In this document: piece after piece, positions 38,873 to 47,292 of the stretch | Layout of the letters: every line of letters begins with the position of its first letter | Position numbering within the stretch: position 1 is the first letter of the stretch | From: Enterobacterales bacterium | Lineage (GTDB): Bacteria > Pseudomonadota > Gammaproteobacteria > Enterobacterales > Enterobacteriaceae | DNA: 49,373 nucleotides | Assembly: GCA_003864575.1 (NCBI GenBank) | Contig: BHES01000011.1 | Span: 1-49,373, forward strand | Direction: 5' to 3' | Notes under the pieces: generated by a model | Database searches by the model: none | Told to the model about the DNA's origin: nothing | The model's input: the letters and a program-made list of their open reading frames with translations, nothing else | Made by a program: the position numbers and the translations under genes

Positions 38873-40210
38873 TCACTCTTTAAAGTCGGCGGCTTCCAGT
38901 TCATGACGGGAGAGCAACTTGTAAAATTCGGTACGGTTGCGTCCGGCGATGCGCGCCGCGTTCGTGACGTTGCCCTTGGTGATTTGCAGTAACTTGCGCA
39001 GGTAATTCAGCTCGAACTGATTGCGGGCGTCGACAAAAGTCGGCAGCGCTGTATTCTCTCCTTCCAGAGCCTGTTGCACTAACGCTTCGCTAATAACCGG
39101 CGCTGACGTCAGCGCTACGCATTGCTCGATAACATTCACCAGTTGGCGAACATTACCCGGCCAGCTGGCAGCCATCAGCCGCTTCATGGCATCGGTGGAA
39201 AAACTACGCACAAAAGGTTTATGACGTAAGGCAGAAACCCGCAGCAGATGCACCGCCAGCAACGGAATGTCTTCCGCGCGCTCGGTGAGCGTCGGCAACT
39301 TCAGGCTGACGACATTCAGCCGGTAGAAGAGATCTTCACGAAACTCCCCCTTCTCCATCGCCTTCGGCAGGTTACGATGAGTGGCAGAAATAATGCGCAC
39401 ATCGACATCAATATCGTGATTACTGCCGAGTGGGCGCACCTTACGCTCCTGCAATACCCGCAACAGCTTGACCTGCAACGACAACGGCATATCACCGATC
39501 TCATCCAGAAACAGCGTGCCTCCCGCCGTGGCCTGGAACAGACCTTCGCGGCTGCTCACAGCCCCGGTGAAAGCCCCTTTAGCATGACCGAACAATTCAG
39601 ACTCCAGCAGTTGTTCTGGCAATGCGCCGCAGTTAATGGCGGTAAAGGCCTTTTTTCCACGAGGGCTGGCGGCATGGATCGCCTGCGCCAACACCTCTTT
39701 ACCGGTACCGCTCTGGCCGTGAATCAACACGCTGACGTCGGACTGCGCCACCATATTGGCCTGTTCCAGCAGACGTATCATCACAGGGTTTCGGGTGACG
39801 ATGGCTTCGCGCCAGCTCTCGTCCCCGGCCGGGGAAGAGAGCGCCAGCGCCGCATCAATGGCTTTGTAGAGCGCATCGCGGTCAACCGGTTTGGTCAGAA
39901 AACTGAACACGCCCTGTTGGGTGGCGGCCACGGCGTCGGGAATTGAGCCGTGTGCAGTAAGAATAATCACCGGCATTCCCGGCTGATGCTTTTGGATCTC
40001 GGCAAACAGCGCCATGCCGTCCATTTCATCCATACGCAGATCGCTCAGCACCAGATCAATACGTTCGCGGTTTAGCAGGCGCAGGGCTTCCGCCCCGCTT
40101 TCGGCGGTTGTGACGCGAAAACCTTCGCTGGTCAGGCGCATTCCCAACAGTTTTAGTAAGCTGGGGTCGTCATCGACCAACAACAGGTTGGCGGCTTTAT
40201 GCAGCGTCAT
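38873..40210 (-). CDS. glrR: Sigma-54-dependent response regulator GlrR
   Basis: A 445-residue NtrC-type activator. The receiver domain (about 8-120) has the phospho-accepting Asp in [13 protein letters not shown] at about 57. The AAA+ domain (about 135-360) has Walker A GQSGTGKE, the sigma-54 contact loop GAFTGA, and [20 protein letters not shown]. The C-terminal Fis-type HTH includes [20 protein letters not shown]. In E. coli GlrR turns on glmY, and here the glmY control region 2.6 kb upstream carries matching sites. The start overlaps the qseG stop by 4 bp. Confidence 0.96.
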   Translation of the reverse strand: MTLHKAANLLLVDDDPSLLKLLGMRLTSEGFRVTTAESGAEALRLLNRERIDLVLSDLRMDEMDGMALFAEIQKHQPGMPVIILTAHGSIPDAVAATQQGVFSFLTKPVDRDALYKAIDAALALSSPAGDESWREAIVTRNPVMIRLLEQANMVAQSDVSVLIHGQSGTGKEVLAQAIHAASPRGKKAFTAINCGALPEQLLESELFGHAKGAFTGAVSSREGLFQATAGGTLFLDEIGDMPLSLQVKLLRVLQERKVRPLGSNHDIDVDVRIISATHRNLPKAMEKGEFREDLFYRLNVVSLKLPTLTERAEDIPLLAVHLLRVSALRHKPFVRSFSTDAMKRLMAASWPGNVRQLVNVIEQCVALTSAPVISEALVQQALEGENTALPTFVDARNQFELNYLRKLLQITKGNVTNAARIAGRNRTEFYKLLSRHELEAADFKE

Positions 40211-40965
40211 GGTCTGTTTTGCTCCTTCTCCGCAGGCGAGTTGGTTTCTTCCGGTTTAATGACGGAAGGCGCGCTACTGTCGTTGTCCGGTATATCACTT
40301 TGCATCTGTTTGCGCGAAGAGAGCTGACGTTCGATATCCGTCAAATTTTTCAGTTTGCGTTGTGTATCCGCCAAGCTCGCCTGAAGTGCGATTTGTTGCT
40401 GCGTCATCAGTTCGAACTTGCTCTCAACCACCTCTTGCTGACGCGCGTTGCGGCCCTTTTCATCACCCAGCGTCACCTGTAGCGTCTGGCGTTCGCGCCA
40501 GAGTTGTACCAGCGGTCGGATAGCGCCCGGCATTTGGGCACGATACTGATTAACATGCGTGAGCAAAGCGCGCCGTTGTTGTAAATCTGGGTCGGTGCCG
40601 GAAATCAAAATGCTCTGCTTGAACACGGTATCCCAGGTCGTCGGTTTGATCTGCTGGGCCTGATAACGGGCTTGCGTATCGCTCATGCGATCGGCGCAAT
40701 CCATCGCCCTCAGCCAGTAAAGCGAGTTAGTCATGGCATCGCTGTCGTCAAGTGTCCATAAGGTTTCACAAGGTGCAAGGCGAAAATCCACCACTTTCGT
40801 GGTCGGGATCATATCTTCGGCCGGGCGATAATAGGTGTTACTGGACGAATGCGGGATACATCCCACGAGTACAACCGGTGCGGCAACCAGCGCCAGCGCG
40901 GCGCGACGAAAAGTGGCATTCAGCCATTGCTGTAGTGGCAATAAAAAAGCAGTCACAGCGCCCAT
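40207..40965 (-). CDS. qseG: QseG/YfhG outer-membrane lipoprotein
   Basis: A 252-residue lipoprotein encoded between the kinase and the regulator. The signal region ends VVLVGCIPHS, with the lipid Cys at about 36. Conserved parts are NSLYWLRAMDCADRM and the C-terminal coiled coil ending KLKNLTDIERQLSSRKQ. In E. coli QseG interacts with the kinase GlrK/QseE and adjusts its signalling. I chose the ATG at 40965 because AGGAG lies six bases before it; in-frame starts at 41013 or 40980 add a tail overlapping glrK. The signal peptide is long (about 35 residues), with Arg-Arg in the middle. Confidence 0.87.
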   Translation of the reverse strand: MGAVTAFLLPLQQWLNATFRRAALALVAAPVVLVGCIPHSSSNTYYRPAEDMIPTTKVVDFRLAPCETLWTLDDSDAMTNSLYWLRAMDCADRMSDTQARYQAQQIKPTTWDTVFKQSILISGTDPDLQQRRALLTHVNQYRAQMPGAIRPLVQLWRERQTLQVTLGDEKGRNARQQEVVESKFELMTQQQIALQASLADTQRKLKNLTDIERQLSSRKQMQSDIPDNDSSAPSVIKPEETNSPAEKEQNRP

Positions 40966-40993
40966 CAGGCGCTCCTGCATGAAGATGAAATCA

Positions 40994-42424
40994 TTATGGG
41001 TTTTTCTCAGCATTTAATGGCAATTCAATACGAAAACAGACGTCGGCGCCCTCAACGGTCACCAGTCTTAATTCACCACGCATCCTGCGTATGCAGTCTT
41101 GTGCAATACTCAGCCCCAAACCACTGCCTTTAACAGCGCCTTTGCGTTGCTGACTTCCCTGATAAAAAGGTTCGAAAATCATCGTCTGTTCGGCGACTGG
41201 AATGGGAGTGCCGCTGTTGGCGACATCGATAACCACCCGTTTTTCCAGCTGCTGACTGCGGATCCAAATGGTACCGGATTCAGCACCGTAGTGCACCGCA
41301 TTGGAGTAGAGATTATCCAGTACTCGCATCAGTAACGTCGGCTCAGCCCAACAGGTTTTTGCGCCGATGCTGACCTCACTACGAATATGTTTGGCCCGCG
41401 CTGGCAAACTGTTAGACGCCACCACGCTTTCAATCATTTCGTGCAAATCGACCTGTTCTTTTTCGGTCGGACCATCAGCCAGTTTACGGTTGTAGTCGAG
41501 CAGTTGTTCTATCAACGTTTGCAGATGACGGCTGCTGTCATTGAGGATCGCCACCACTTCTTTTTGATCCGGTGTCAGCGGGCCCGCGACCTCGTCTTGT
41601 AACAGTTCAGTGCCTTCACGCATGCTGGCCAGCGGCGTTTTCAATTCATGCGAGATATGCCGCAGAAACTCATGTCGCTGGGACTCCAGCCAGGCCAGAC
41701 GCTCACTCAACCAGACAATGCGCTGTGCCAGTGAACGGATCTCTCGCGGACCTTTAAATTTGTCGGCATTGCCGAGCGAACGCCCTCCTCCAAGGCGATT
41801 GATCATCCTTTCCACTCCCTTCACCGGGCCGATGATCATGCGGGTAAACAGCAGGACCAGCGCGCCGCTGAGTAAAAACAGCACCAGAGCCTGCCAGCCA
41901 AAGAACTGTCCGCGTTCGGCAATTGCCATTTGCAACTGCTGGCCGCGTGAGAAGATCACGTCGCGGGTGGCCTGTACCATTTCAGCGTTTGAGCGGGCAA
42001 AGTCTTCCAGTTCGCTTGAGGAAGCGGGATCTGGCGCATTGTTAATGCATTTGAGATCGGTTAACTGAGTGAGTAGAGCGCGCAACGTCTGGTAATAACG
42101 CACATCAGGCAGCACTGACGCATGGGTGTCCAGCATTTGGGAGTAGCGTTTGCGTTGAGTCTGGTACAGACGGGATAACGTGGCATCGTCCAGCACGCAG
42201 TACTGGCGGTAACTGCGCTCCATTTCCAGCGCCACGCCGGACATCGCTTCGCTACGTCTGGCATCGGTCAGCGTGGTGCGGTTGATTTCAGCAGCCTGGG
42301 TGCTCAGATGGTCAAGACTTTGATAAGCCTGATAGGCCAGCACCAGCAGCGGCAGCAGCACCAGCAGGAAAGCCATCAGCACTAACTGACGCAGGGATCC
42401 GGGAAATATTCTTCCTCTTTTCAA
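40994..42424 (-). CDS. glrK: Sensor histidine kinase GlrK (QseE)
   Basis: A 476-residue inner-membrane kinase. Transmembrane helix 1 is at about 12-32 (LVLMAFLLVLLPLLVLAYQA), a mostly helical periplasmic domain follows, and helix 2 is at about 175-195 (ALVLFLLSGALVLLFTRMII). A HAMP-type linker leads to the H-box HEFLRHISHELKTPLASMRE with the phospho-His at about 258. The ATPase domain has NLYSNAVHYGAE and GSGLGLSIAQDCIRRM. The start is TTG at 42424 with a weak GAG upstream, giving MKRGRIFPGSLRQLVLMAF, like E. coli. It likely phosphorylates GlrR. It is the first gene of glrK-qseG-glrR. Confidence 0.95.
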   Translation of the reverse strand: MKRGRIFPGSLRQLVLMAFLLVLLPLLVLAYQAYQSLDHLSTQAAEINRTTLTDARRSEAMSGVALEMERSYRQYCVLDDATLSRLYQTQRKRYSQMLDTHASVLPDVRYYQTLRALLTQLTDLKCINNAPDPASSSELEDFARSNAEMVQATRDVIFSRGQQLQMAIAERGQFFGWQALVLFLLSGALVLLFTRMIIGPVKGVERMINRLGGGRSLGNADKFKGPREIRSLAQRIVWLSERLAWLESQRHEFLRHISHELKTPLASMREGTELLQDEVAGPLTPDQKEVVAILNDSSRHLQTLIEQLLDYNRKLADGPTEKEQVDLHEMIESVVASNSLPARAKHIRSEVSIGAKTCWAEPTLLMRVLDNLYSNAVHYGAESGTIWIRSQQLEKRVVIDVANSGTPIPVAEQTMIFEPFYQGSQQRKGAVKGSGLGLSIAQDCIRRMRGELRLVTVEGADVCFRIELPLNAEKNP

Positions 42425-42524
42425 CGCTTTTATCTCATTCGCTGGCGATCTGTAAATGCTAACTGAGTAACGTAGTTACAGCCAGAAAAGAGTCAGATTT
42501 AACAGGGTTTACAGAAGATTCGGG

Positions 42525-42551
42525 AAGAGGAAAGAGGAAAGAGGAAAGAGG
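42525..42551. repeat. 7-bp tandem repeat (AAAGAGG) between glmY and glrK
   Basis: The unit AAAGAGG occurs three times in full after a partial AAGAGG. On the glrK-sense strand it is a pyrimidine tract of CCTCTTT units. It lies between the last glmY hairpin and the glrK start. Copy number could vary by slippage. Confidence 0.8.
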
Positions 42552-42570
42552 GAGTTTACAGGTTGGGTGT

Positions 42571-42767
42571 TGCTGAACGCCTATGCGGCGTTCAGCAAAC
42601 CGGAAAAGGTGGTGCCTCACTCAACGTGTCGTTCGATGCTTGATAACGTGCTTTCGCCGCGATTATCGATGGGGTGAACGATAGGCACCTTGCTTTGGCG
42701 TCATTCGGGCATTATGGGCGTTAATTGCGGATTAGCGCAGCTTTCATAATTAATTGAATGAGCAACT
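42571..42767 (-). ncRNA. glmY: GlmY small RNA
   Basis: A predicted sRNA transcribed from the minus strand and ending at a perfect 11-bp hairpin (42571-42581 with 42587-42597). The proposed 5' end, AGTTGCTCATTCA at 42767, resembles the 5' end of E. coli GlmY (AGTGGCTCATTCA). It lies exactly 12 bases after the -12 element of a sigma-54 promoter and about 7 after a CATAAT -10. Location directly upstream of glrK, length near 190 nt and the GlrR-type sites upstream all fit. GlmY protects GlmZ from RapZ-guided decay and so raises GlmS when glucosamine-6-phosphate is low. The body of the RNA looks diverged from what I recall of E. coli, and no T run follows the hairpin, so the 3' end is uncertain. 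Confidence 0.75.
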
Positions 42768-42777
42768 GCATGTATTA

Positions 42778-42793
42778 TGCAGAAACTGTGCCA
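42778..42793 (-). promoter_or_regulatory. glmY: Sigma-54 promoter of glmY
   Basis: On the minus strand TGGCACAGTTTCTGCA has the -24 element TGGCAC (42788-42793) and the -12 GC in CTGCA (42778-42782), with correct spacing. An overlapping sigma-70 -10, CATAAT (42774-42779), could give the same start, as reported for glmY in E. coli. Confidence 0.8.
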
Positions 42794-42811
42794 GTTATTA
42801 CATATTGTTTT

Positions 42812-42824
42812 TAACTAATTGATT
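42812..42824 (-). promoter_or_regulatory. IHF-like site 1 upstream of glmY
   Basis: AATCAATTAGTTA on the minus strand is a perfect match to the IHF core WATCAANNNNTTR. It lies between the sigma-54 promoter and the GlrR-like sites, where DNA bending would help the activator reach RNA polymerase. Confidence 0.6.
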
Positions 42825-42874
42825 TTAAAATCATAAAAATTAATTATGCTTTTAACATTATTTTAAGCAGTCAT

Positions 42875-42887
42875 TAACATGGTGATT
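42875..42887 (-). promoter_or_regulatory. IHF-like site 2 upstream of glmY
   Basis: AATCACCATGTTA on the minus strand matches 12 of 13 positions of WATCAANNNNTTR. It lies just downstream of the promoter-proximal GlrR-like site. Confidence 0.5.
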
Positions 42888-42899
42888 AATTCCCCAAAG

Positions 42900-43012
42900 C
42901 GTCTCCAAAAAACAACACATAAATAATTTTCATCTTAAAATCAGATAAATCAAATAATTAAATGTCTCCATTTTGAGACACCCAATAGGCCCTTTGTCGT
43001 CATTATCAGACA
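42900..43012 (-). promoter_or_regulatory. Three GlrR-like binding sites upstream of glmY
   Basis: TGTC-N10-GACA occurs perfectly at 42995-43012 and at 42963-42980. A degenerate copy, TGTT-N10-GACG, is at 42900-42917. Centres are 32 bp and 63 bp apart, about 3 and 6 helical turns, so all sites face the same side of the helix. This is the reported GlrR recognition pattern for enterobacterial glmY promoters. Confidence 0.8.
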
Positions 43013-43046
43013 ACGTCTTGCCAGCGCCCGACACTGACCGGAATAA

Positions 43047-44996
43047 TCAGTGTTCACTGAAGCCCAGCGCATTCGGCGCCGGAACATCCTGCTCACAGTT
43101 CGCCGGGTTATCCACCTTGGCCGGATCGCATTTCGCCACCACTTCCGGCGGCAGGAAAATATGATCGAGGATCGCGCGAGCCGTCGGGCCAGCGACCACG
43201 CCGTCCCCGCCACCGTTCTCCAGGATCAGCGCCATCACCACCGTTGGGTTCTTATAAGGGGCAAACGCCGTATAAAAGATGTGGTCACGCAGGCGTATCG
43301 GGGTCATTTTGGCGTTGTAGACCTGGTTCTCACGCAAACTGAACACCTGTGAGGTCCCTGATTTCGCAGCAATCTGGTACGGCGCGGTATGGAAAAGTTT
43401 ATAACCGGTCCCGTTCGGGAAGTTCGCCATGCCAAACATGCCGTTACGCACAATGCCCCAAATAGGCGACTTAGGATCGGCAATTTGCGCTGCGGGTGGC
43501 TGCACATACGGCGTGATCACTTTGCCGCTTTTACTGGAATAAAGCAGATGCGGAGTCTTCAGCTTGCCGTTGTTTACCAGCGCACTCAACGCACGCACCA
43601 TCTGAATCGGTGTCGCCACCCAGTAACCCTGCCCGATGCCAACCGACACGGTATCGCCCTGATACCAGCCTTTTTTATGCACTCGCATTTTCCAGTCGCG
43701 GCTTGGCAGTACGCCGTTGTACTGCTCGTCCAGATCGATACCAGTGGATTGGCCATAACCAAATTTGGTCAGCCATTCATGGATGCGGTCAATCCCCATC
43801 TCATAGGCCACCTGATAGAAGAATGTATCGGCGGACTCCTCAATGGCCTTGGTGACATTAAGCAGGCCATGGCCGGTTTTTAGCCAGTCACGATAATGGC
43901 GATCGGTGCCCGGCAGCGTCCAGGTTGGCGCACCGAAGAATGTGGTTTGTGGTGTGATCACTCCAGCAAACAGCGCCGACGTCGCCATAAAGGGTTTCAC
44001 AGTTGACGCTGGCGGATAGAGCCCCTGCGTCACGCGGTTGATCAACGGCAGATCCGGATTTTTCAGTAAGGCGCTGTACTGTTTACTGGAGATACCATTC
44101 ACAAACGGATTGGGGTCGTAGCTCGGGCTGGAGACCATCGCCTTGATGCCGCCGTCGCGCGGATCCATCACCACCACGGCCGCACGCTGGCCTTTGAGCA
44201 CTTTTTCGATGTACTGCTGCAAATCTAAATCCAGCGTCAGATAGATGTTCTGACCCGCCTGCGGCGGCACTTCGCGCAGCAAGCGCACCACATGTCCGTG
44301 GTTATCGACTTCCACTTCCTGATAACCCGTGTGGCCATGCAGAATATTTTCGTAGTACTTCTCTACGCCCTGCTTACCGATATCGTGGTCTGCGGCATAG
44401 TTCTCTGCAAGCCCTTCCTTATCAAGCCGCTTCTCATCTTTATCGTTAATTTTCGACACATAGCCCACGACGTGAGCCAGTTCTGCACCATAAGGATATT
44501 GTCGCTGTTGATAGGTGTTGATCGAAACGCCCGGGAATCTGAACTGATTGACAGAGAAACGCGCTACTTCCACATCAGTCAGCGCCAGCTTGAGCGGGAT
44601 CTCCGCAAATTTCCGTCCGTGGTACATCGCATCATGAAAGGCATCGATATCATCTTTGGTCAGATCGACGATAGGCGTCAGTGCTTGCAAGGTGGCTTTG
44701 AGATCGTCCACTTTACCGGGGATCACTTCAATCTGATACAGGGTGATATTTTGCGCCAGGATCACACCGTTGCGATCCATGATAAGCCCGCGACTTGGGG
44801 CGATCGGCAGCATTTTGATGTCATTCTGATTGGAGCGGGTCTGGTAAAAGTCATGCATCCCCACCTGCAAATGATACAGGTTGAACACCAGAGTTGCCGA
44901 AAGCAGCACCACGACCACAAAGGCAATGACGGCACGGCGGACGAAAAGGACGGCCTCAGCAGTATGGTCGCGAATTTCGTCGTTAAGTAGGGCCAT
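43047..44996 (-). CDS. PBP2-type D,D-transpeptidase (second MrdA-like)
   Basis: A 649-residue class B penicillin-binding protein. One transmembrane helix at about 21-43 (VIAFVVVVLLSATLVFNLYH) is followed by the PBP2 dimerisation or pedestal domain, with APSRGLIMDRNGVILAQN. The transpeptidase has SxxK in YPPASTVKPFMATSAL (about 330), SxN-type SADTFFYQVAYEMGIDR and KSGT in AAKSGTSQVF. All catalytic residues are kept. It is clearly related to E. coli MrdA but differs at many positions and lies outside the mrdAB-rodA locus, so it is probably a paralogue, like PBP2-SAL of Salmonella, which works in acid. The Shine-Dalgarno is weak (AAAGG about 13 bases from ATG). It lies next to the glmY control region, where purL is normally found. 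Confidence 0.87.
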   Translation of the reverse strand: MALLNDEIRDHTAEAVLFVRRAVIAFVVVVLLSATLVFNLYHLQVGMHDFYQTRSNQNDIKMLPIAPSRGLIMDRNGVILAQNITLYQIEVIPGKVDDLKATLQALTPIVDLTKDDIDAFHDAMYHGRKFAEIPLKLALTDVEVARFSVNQFRFPGVSINTYQQRQYPYGAELAHVVGYVSKINDKDEKRLDKEGLAENYAADHDIGKQGVEKYYENILHGHTGYQEVEVDNHGHVVRLLREVPPQAGQNIYLTLDLDLQQYIEKVLKGQRAAVVVMDPRDGGIKAMVSSPSYDPNPFVNGISSKQYSALLKNPDLPLINRVTQGLYPPASTVKPFMATSALFAGVITPQTTFFGAPTWTLPGTDRHYRDWLKTGHGLLNVTKAIEESADTFFYQVAYEMGIDRIHEWLTKFGYGQSTGIDLDEQYNGVLPSRDWKMRVHKKGWYQGDTVSVGIGQGYWVATPIQMVRALSALVNNGKLKTPHLLYSSKSGKVITPYVQPPAAQIADPKSPIWGIVRNGMFGMANFPNGTGYKLFHTAPYQIAAKSGTSQVFSLRENQVYNAKMTPIRLRDHIFYTAFAPYKNPTVVMALILENGGGDGVVAGPTARAILDHIFLPPEVVAKCDPAKVDNPANCEQDVPAPNALGFSEH

Positions 44997-45166
44997 AAGC
45001 GGGCAAGTACCTTTCTGGTCAATTTTTTACGCGGTGGAGAAAACGCAGAGATGAAAAGTGCGCAAGTCTAGCCCCTAAGTGCGGAGGCGACCATCAGAAG
45101 TGTGCTAATGATGTGGCAGTAATGTTTCTATTTATGAATACCCTGATTGTGTTGTCGCAGGATAAT

Positions 45167-45190
45167 AAAAAAACCGGCACAGTGGCCGGG
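45167..45190 (-). terminator. Terminator of the 121-residue secreted-protein gene
   Basis: On the minus strand CCGGC-CACTGT-GCCGG is followed by seven T residues. It begins about 24 bp after the stop codon at 45214. Confidence 0.75.
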
Positions 45191-45213
45191 TTCAGTCAGT
45201 ATGCACGGAGCGG

Positions 45214-45579
45214 CTATTTGGTGCTGACCTGTACGCAGTCACCATAAACATAGCCTTCCGTCTCAGTGGCAACGACAAAGCTATTCTTCACGTGAATATA
45301 CATCAGGTTATCTTCCGCTCCGGCCTTCATTGGCTGGTTGTTCTGCCCTATAATATCGGTCAGTTCGGGGCTGGTGATCATTTTGGTTCCATCCGGAGAG
45401 AAGGTGAACGTATTCCCGGCATCGAACACATGCGCCTCTTTATTGACCACATCTGCTGTCTCCGTCCCGTCCGCCGCCTGCACGTTATGTGTCAGCACAC
45501 ATTTATAGGCCGTGACCGCGGAGGCTGAAAAGGAAGTGAACGCCAGCAAAACCGCCATCAAAGCACCCAACCTGAACAT
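45214..45579 (-). CDS. Hypothetical secreted protein
   Basis: A 121-residue protein I do not recognise. The N-terminus is a clear signal peptide (MFRLGALMAVLLAFTSFSASA), with likely cleavage near residue 21, leaving a mature protein of about 100 residues. The two cysteines in the mature part, in YKCVLTH and YGDCVQV, could form a disulfide joining the two ends. The ATG at 45579 has AGGA nine bases upstream; an in-frame start at 45612 adds 11 residues and spoils the signal peptide. It has its own terminator and is divergent from yhjX. Probably periplasmic; function unknown. Confidence 0.75.
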   Translation of the reverse strand: MFRLGALMAVLLAFTSFSASAVTAYKCVLTHNVQAADGTETADVVNKEAHVFDAGNTFTFSPDGTKMITSPELTDIIGQNNQPMKAGAEDNLMYIHVKNSFVVATETEGYVYGDCVQVSTK

Positions 45580-45924
45580 AAGAATATTCCTAACATGAAA
45601 GTTGCGGCACATCCTATCATCTGCGTTTTTGATGGGAAGAGGCTGGTGAAAAAATATTCGTGTTCGGATGCCAGGAAGGTGGCTCCGAAACTAATTCCTC
45701 AATTTATGACTCAGATCAAACAAAACCCGCGCCCTGACTGGCCTGCGAAGCCAATTTAAGTGAAATTTCTGACCTGATTTTGGCCCAAATACGCTGTTCA
45801 TACCTCTGCCAATGCATTTCATTCCTGCACGGATGCATCTCATGCCGCAAACAGATCGCTACGCGAAGATCCATTTATCATACAAACAGATTAATTGACT
45901 TTACTTCGCTCGGGAGAACCCACT
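45580..45924. other. Intergenic region between the secreted-protein gene and yhjX
   Basis: 345 bp without a gene. It holds the Shine-Dalgarno and promoter of the minus-strand secreted-protein gene and, at 45813-45843, the YpdB-like repeats for yhjX. GGGAG at 45912-45916 precedes the yhjX ATG. Confidence 0.6.
45813..45843 (+). promoter_or_regulatory. yhjX: YpdB-like tandem direct repeats upstream of yhjX
   Basis: TGCATTTCAT (45813-45822) and TGCATCTCAT (45834-45843) are direct repeats separated by exactly 11 bp. The reported YpdB binding site at E. coli yhjX is GGCATTTCAT-N11-GGCATTTCAT. The architecture is the same with one or two base differences per half-site, so control by the pyruvate-responsive YpdA/YpdB system is likely. 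The sites begin about 110 bp before the start codon. Confidence 0.75.
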
Positions 45925-47163
45925 ATGAGTGACAAATCAGGCATGCAGAATTACAACCGTACACGTTGGCTGACGCTGGTCGGCACCATTATTACCCAGT
46001 TTGCTCTGGGCTCCGTTTATACCTGGAGTCTGTTTAACGGCCAGTTATCGCAAAAACTCGATGAGCCGATCAGCCGCGTGGCGTTCTCCTTTGGTTTACT
46101 GAGCCTGGGTCTGGCCATTGCGTCCTCCGTCGCCGGTAAACTTCAGGATCGCTTCGGCGTGAAGAAAGTCACCATGGCGGCCGGCGTGATGATGGCGGTC
46201 GGTTTTGCCCTCACTGCCCATTCAAACAATCTCATCATGCTTTACCTCAGCGCCGGTGTGCTGGTCGGTCTGGCGGACGGTGCTGGGTATCTGATGACCC
46301 TCTCCAACTGCGTGAAATGGTTCCCTGAACGTAAAGGTATGATCTCCGCCTGCGCCATCGGTGCTTACGGCCTTGGTAGTTTGGGTTTCAAATTCATCTG
46401 CGGTCACTTACTGGCAGTCAATTCGCTGGAAAACACCTTTATCATTTGGGGTGTGATGGCGATGGTGATGATCATTATCGGGGGGCTGATGATGACAGAT
46501 GCACCGAAACAGGCAGCTCAAACCGTCACCTGTGACGAAGACAACCTCACCAGCAGCCGTGACTTCACGCTGGCAGAAGCCGTGCGTATGCCACAGTACT
46601 GGATGCTGGCGCTGATGTTCCTGACATCCTGCATGAGCGGTCTGTACGTCATCGGGGTTGCGAAAGACATCGGTGAAGGCATGGTTCATCTGAATGCCAT
46701 CACCGCCGCCAATGCCGTGACCGTCATCGCGATTGCCAACCTGAGCGGACGCCTGATACTTGGCGTACTGTCAGATAAAATGGCGCGTATCCGTGTTATC
46801 TCCATGGCTCAGGTGATTTCACTGCTGGGAATGAGCATCCTGCTGTTCTCCAGCATGAATGAAACCCTGTTCTTTATCTCCGTAGCCTGCGTTGCATTCA
46901 GCTTCGGCGGCACCATCACGGTGTATCCGTCACTGGTCAGCGACTTCTTTGGTCTGAATAATTTGACCAAAAACTACGGCCTGCTGTACCTCGGTTTTGG
47001 TATCGGCAGCGTGATGGGCTCGTTGATTGCGTCACTGTTCGGCGGCTTCGTTGTGACCTTCGCCTTCATTACTGTGCTGCTGTTGGTATCTTTAGTGCTC
47101 TCTGCCACAATTCGCCTACCACAAAAAGAAGAGCAAGGGCATAATGCGCTCCAGCACGCATAG
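45925..47163 (+). CDS. yhjX: MFS transporter YhjX (pyruvate-induced, oxalate/formate antiporter family)
   Basis: A 412-residue inner-membrane transporter with about 12 helices, close to E. coli YhjX. Shared blocks are TRWLTLVGTIITQFALGSVY, GLADGAGYLMTLSNCVKWFP, FLTSCMSGLYVIGVAKDI and FFGLNNLTKNYGLLYLGFG. In E. coli yhjX is the main target of YpdA/YpdB and is induced by extracellular pyruvate; the transported substrate is not firmly known. The ATG at 45925 has GGGAG nine bases upstream; an upstream alternative at 45895 lacks this. The presence of YpdB-type repeats in the promoter supports orthology in regulation as well as sequence. Confidence 0.92.
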   Translation: MSDKSGMQNYNRTRWLTLVGTIITQFALGSVYTWSLFNGQLSQKLDEPISRVAFSFGLLSLGLAIASSVAGKLQDRFGVKKVTMAAGVMMAVGFALTAHSNNLIMLYLSAGVLVGLADGAGYLMTLSNCVKWFPERKGMISACAIGAYGLGSLGFKFICGHLLAVNSLENTFIIWGVMAMVMIIIGGLMMTDAPKQAAQTVTCDEDNLTSSRDFTLAEAVRMPQYWMLALMFLTSCMSGLYVIGVAKDIGEGMVHLNAITAANAVTVIAIANLSGRLILGVLSDKMARIRVISMAQVISLLGMSILLFSSMNETLFFISVACVAFSFGGTITVYPSLVSDFFGLNNLTKNYGLLYLGFGIGSVMGSLIASLFGGFVVTFAFITVLLLVSLVLSATIRLPQKEEQGHNALQHA

Positions 47164-47195
47164 GGCAGTTCTTCTAAGCCATTAAAATGATGAAC

Positions 47196-47220
47196 GGGAG
47201 CATAATTCGCTCCCTTTTCT
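47196..47220 (+). terminator. Intrinsic terminator of yhjX
   Basis: GGGAGC (47196-47201) pairs with GCTCCC (47209-47214) around a 7-base loop, followed by TTTTCTT. It starts 33 bp after the yhjX stop. Confidence 0.75.
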
Positions 47221-47292
47221 TATGGTTTAAATCATTTTCACTGAACGCTGTCCTCGGCATCATTGACCTTTATTTTGATCGGACACGTATTA

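Noticed and set aside
42525..42551. Short repeats as a CRISPR array
   Set aside because: The unit is 7 bp in direct tandem with no spacers and no cas genes; no CRISPR array was seen anywhere in the window. No tRNA or rRNA gene was recognised either.
42963..42980. Inverted repeat TGTCTC-CATTTT-GAGACA read as a terminator of the PBP2 gene
   Set aside because: It fits TGTC-N10-GACA exactly, has a second perfect copy 32 bp away and lies upstream of a sigma-54 promoter, so a GlrR site is the better reading.
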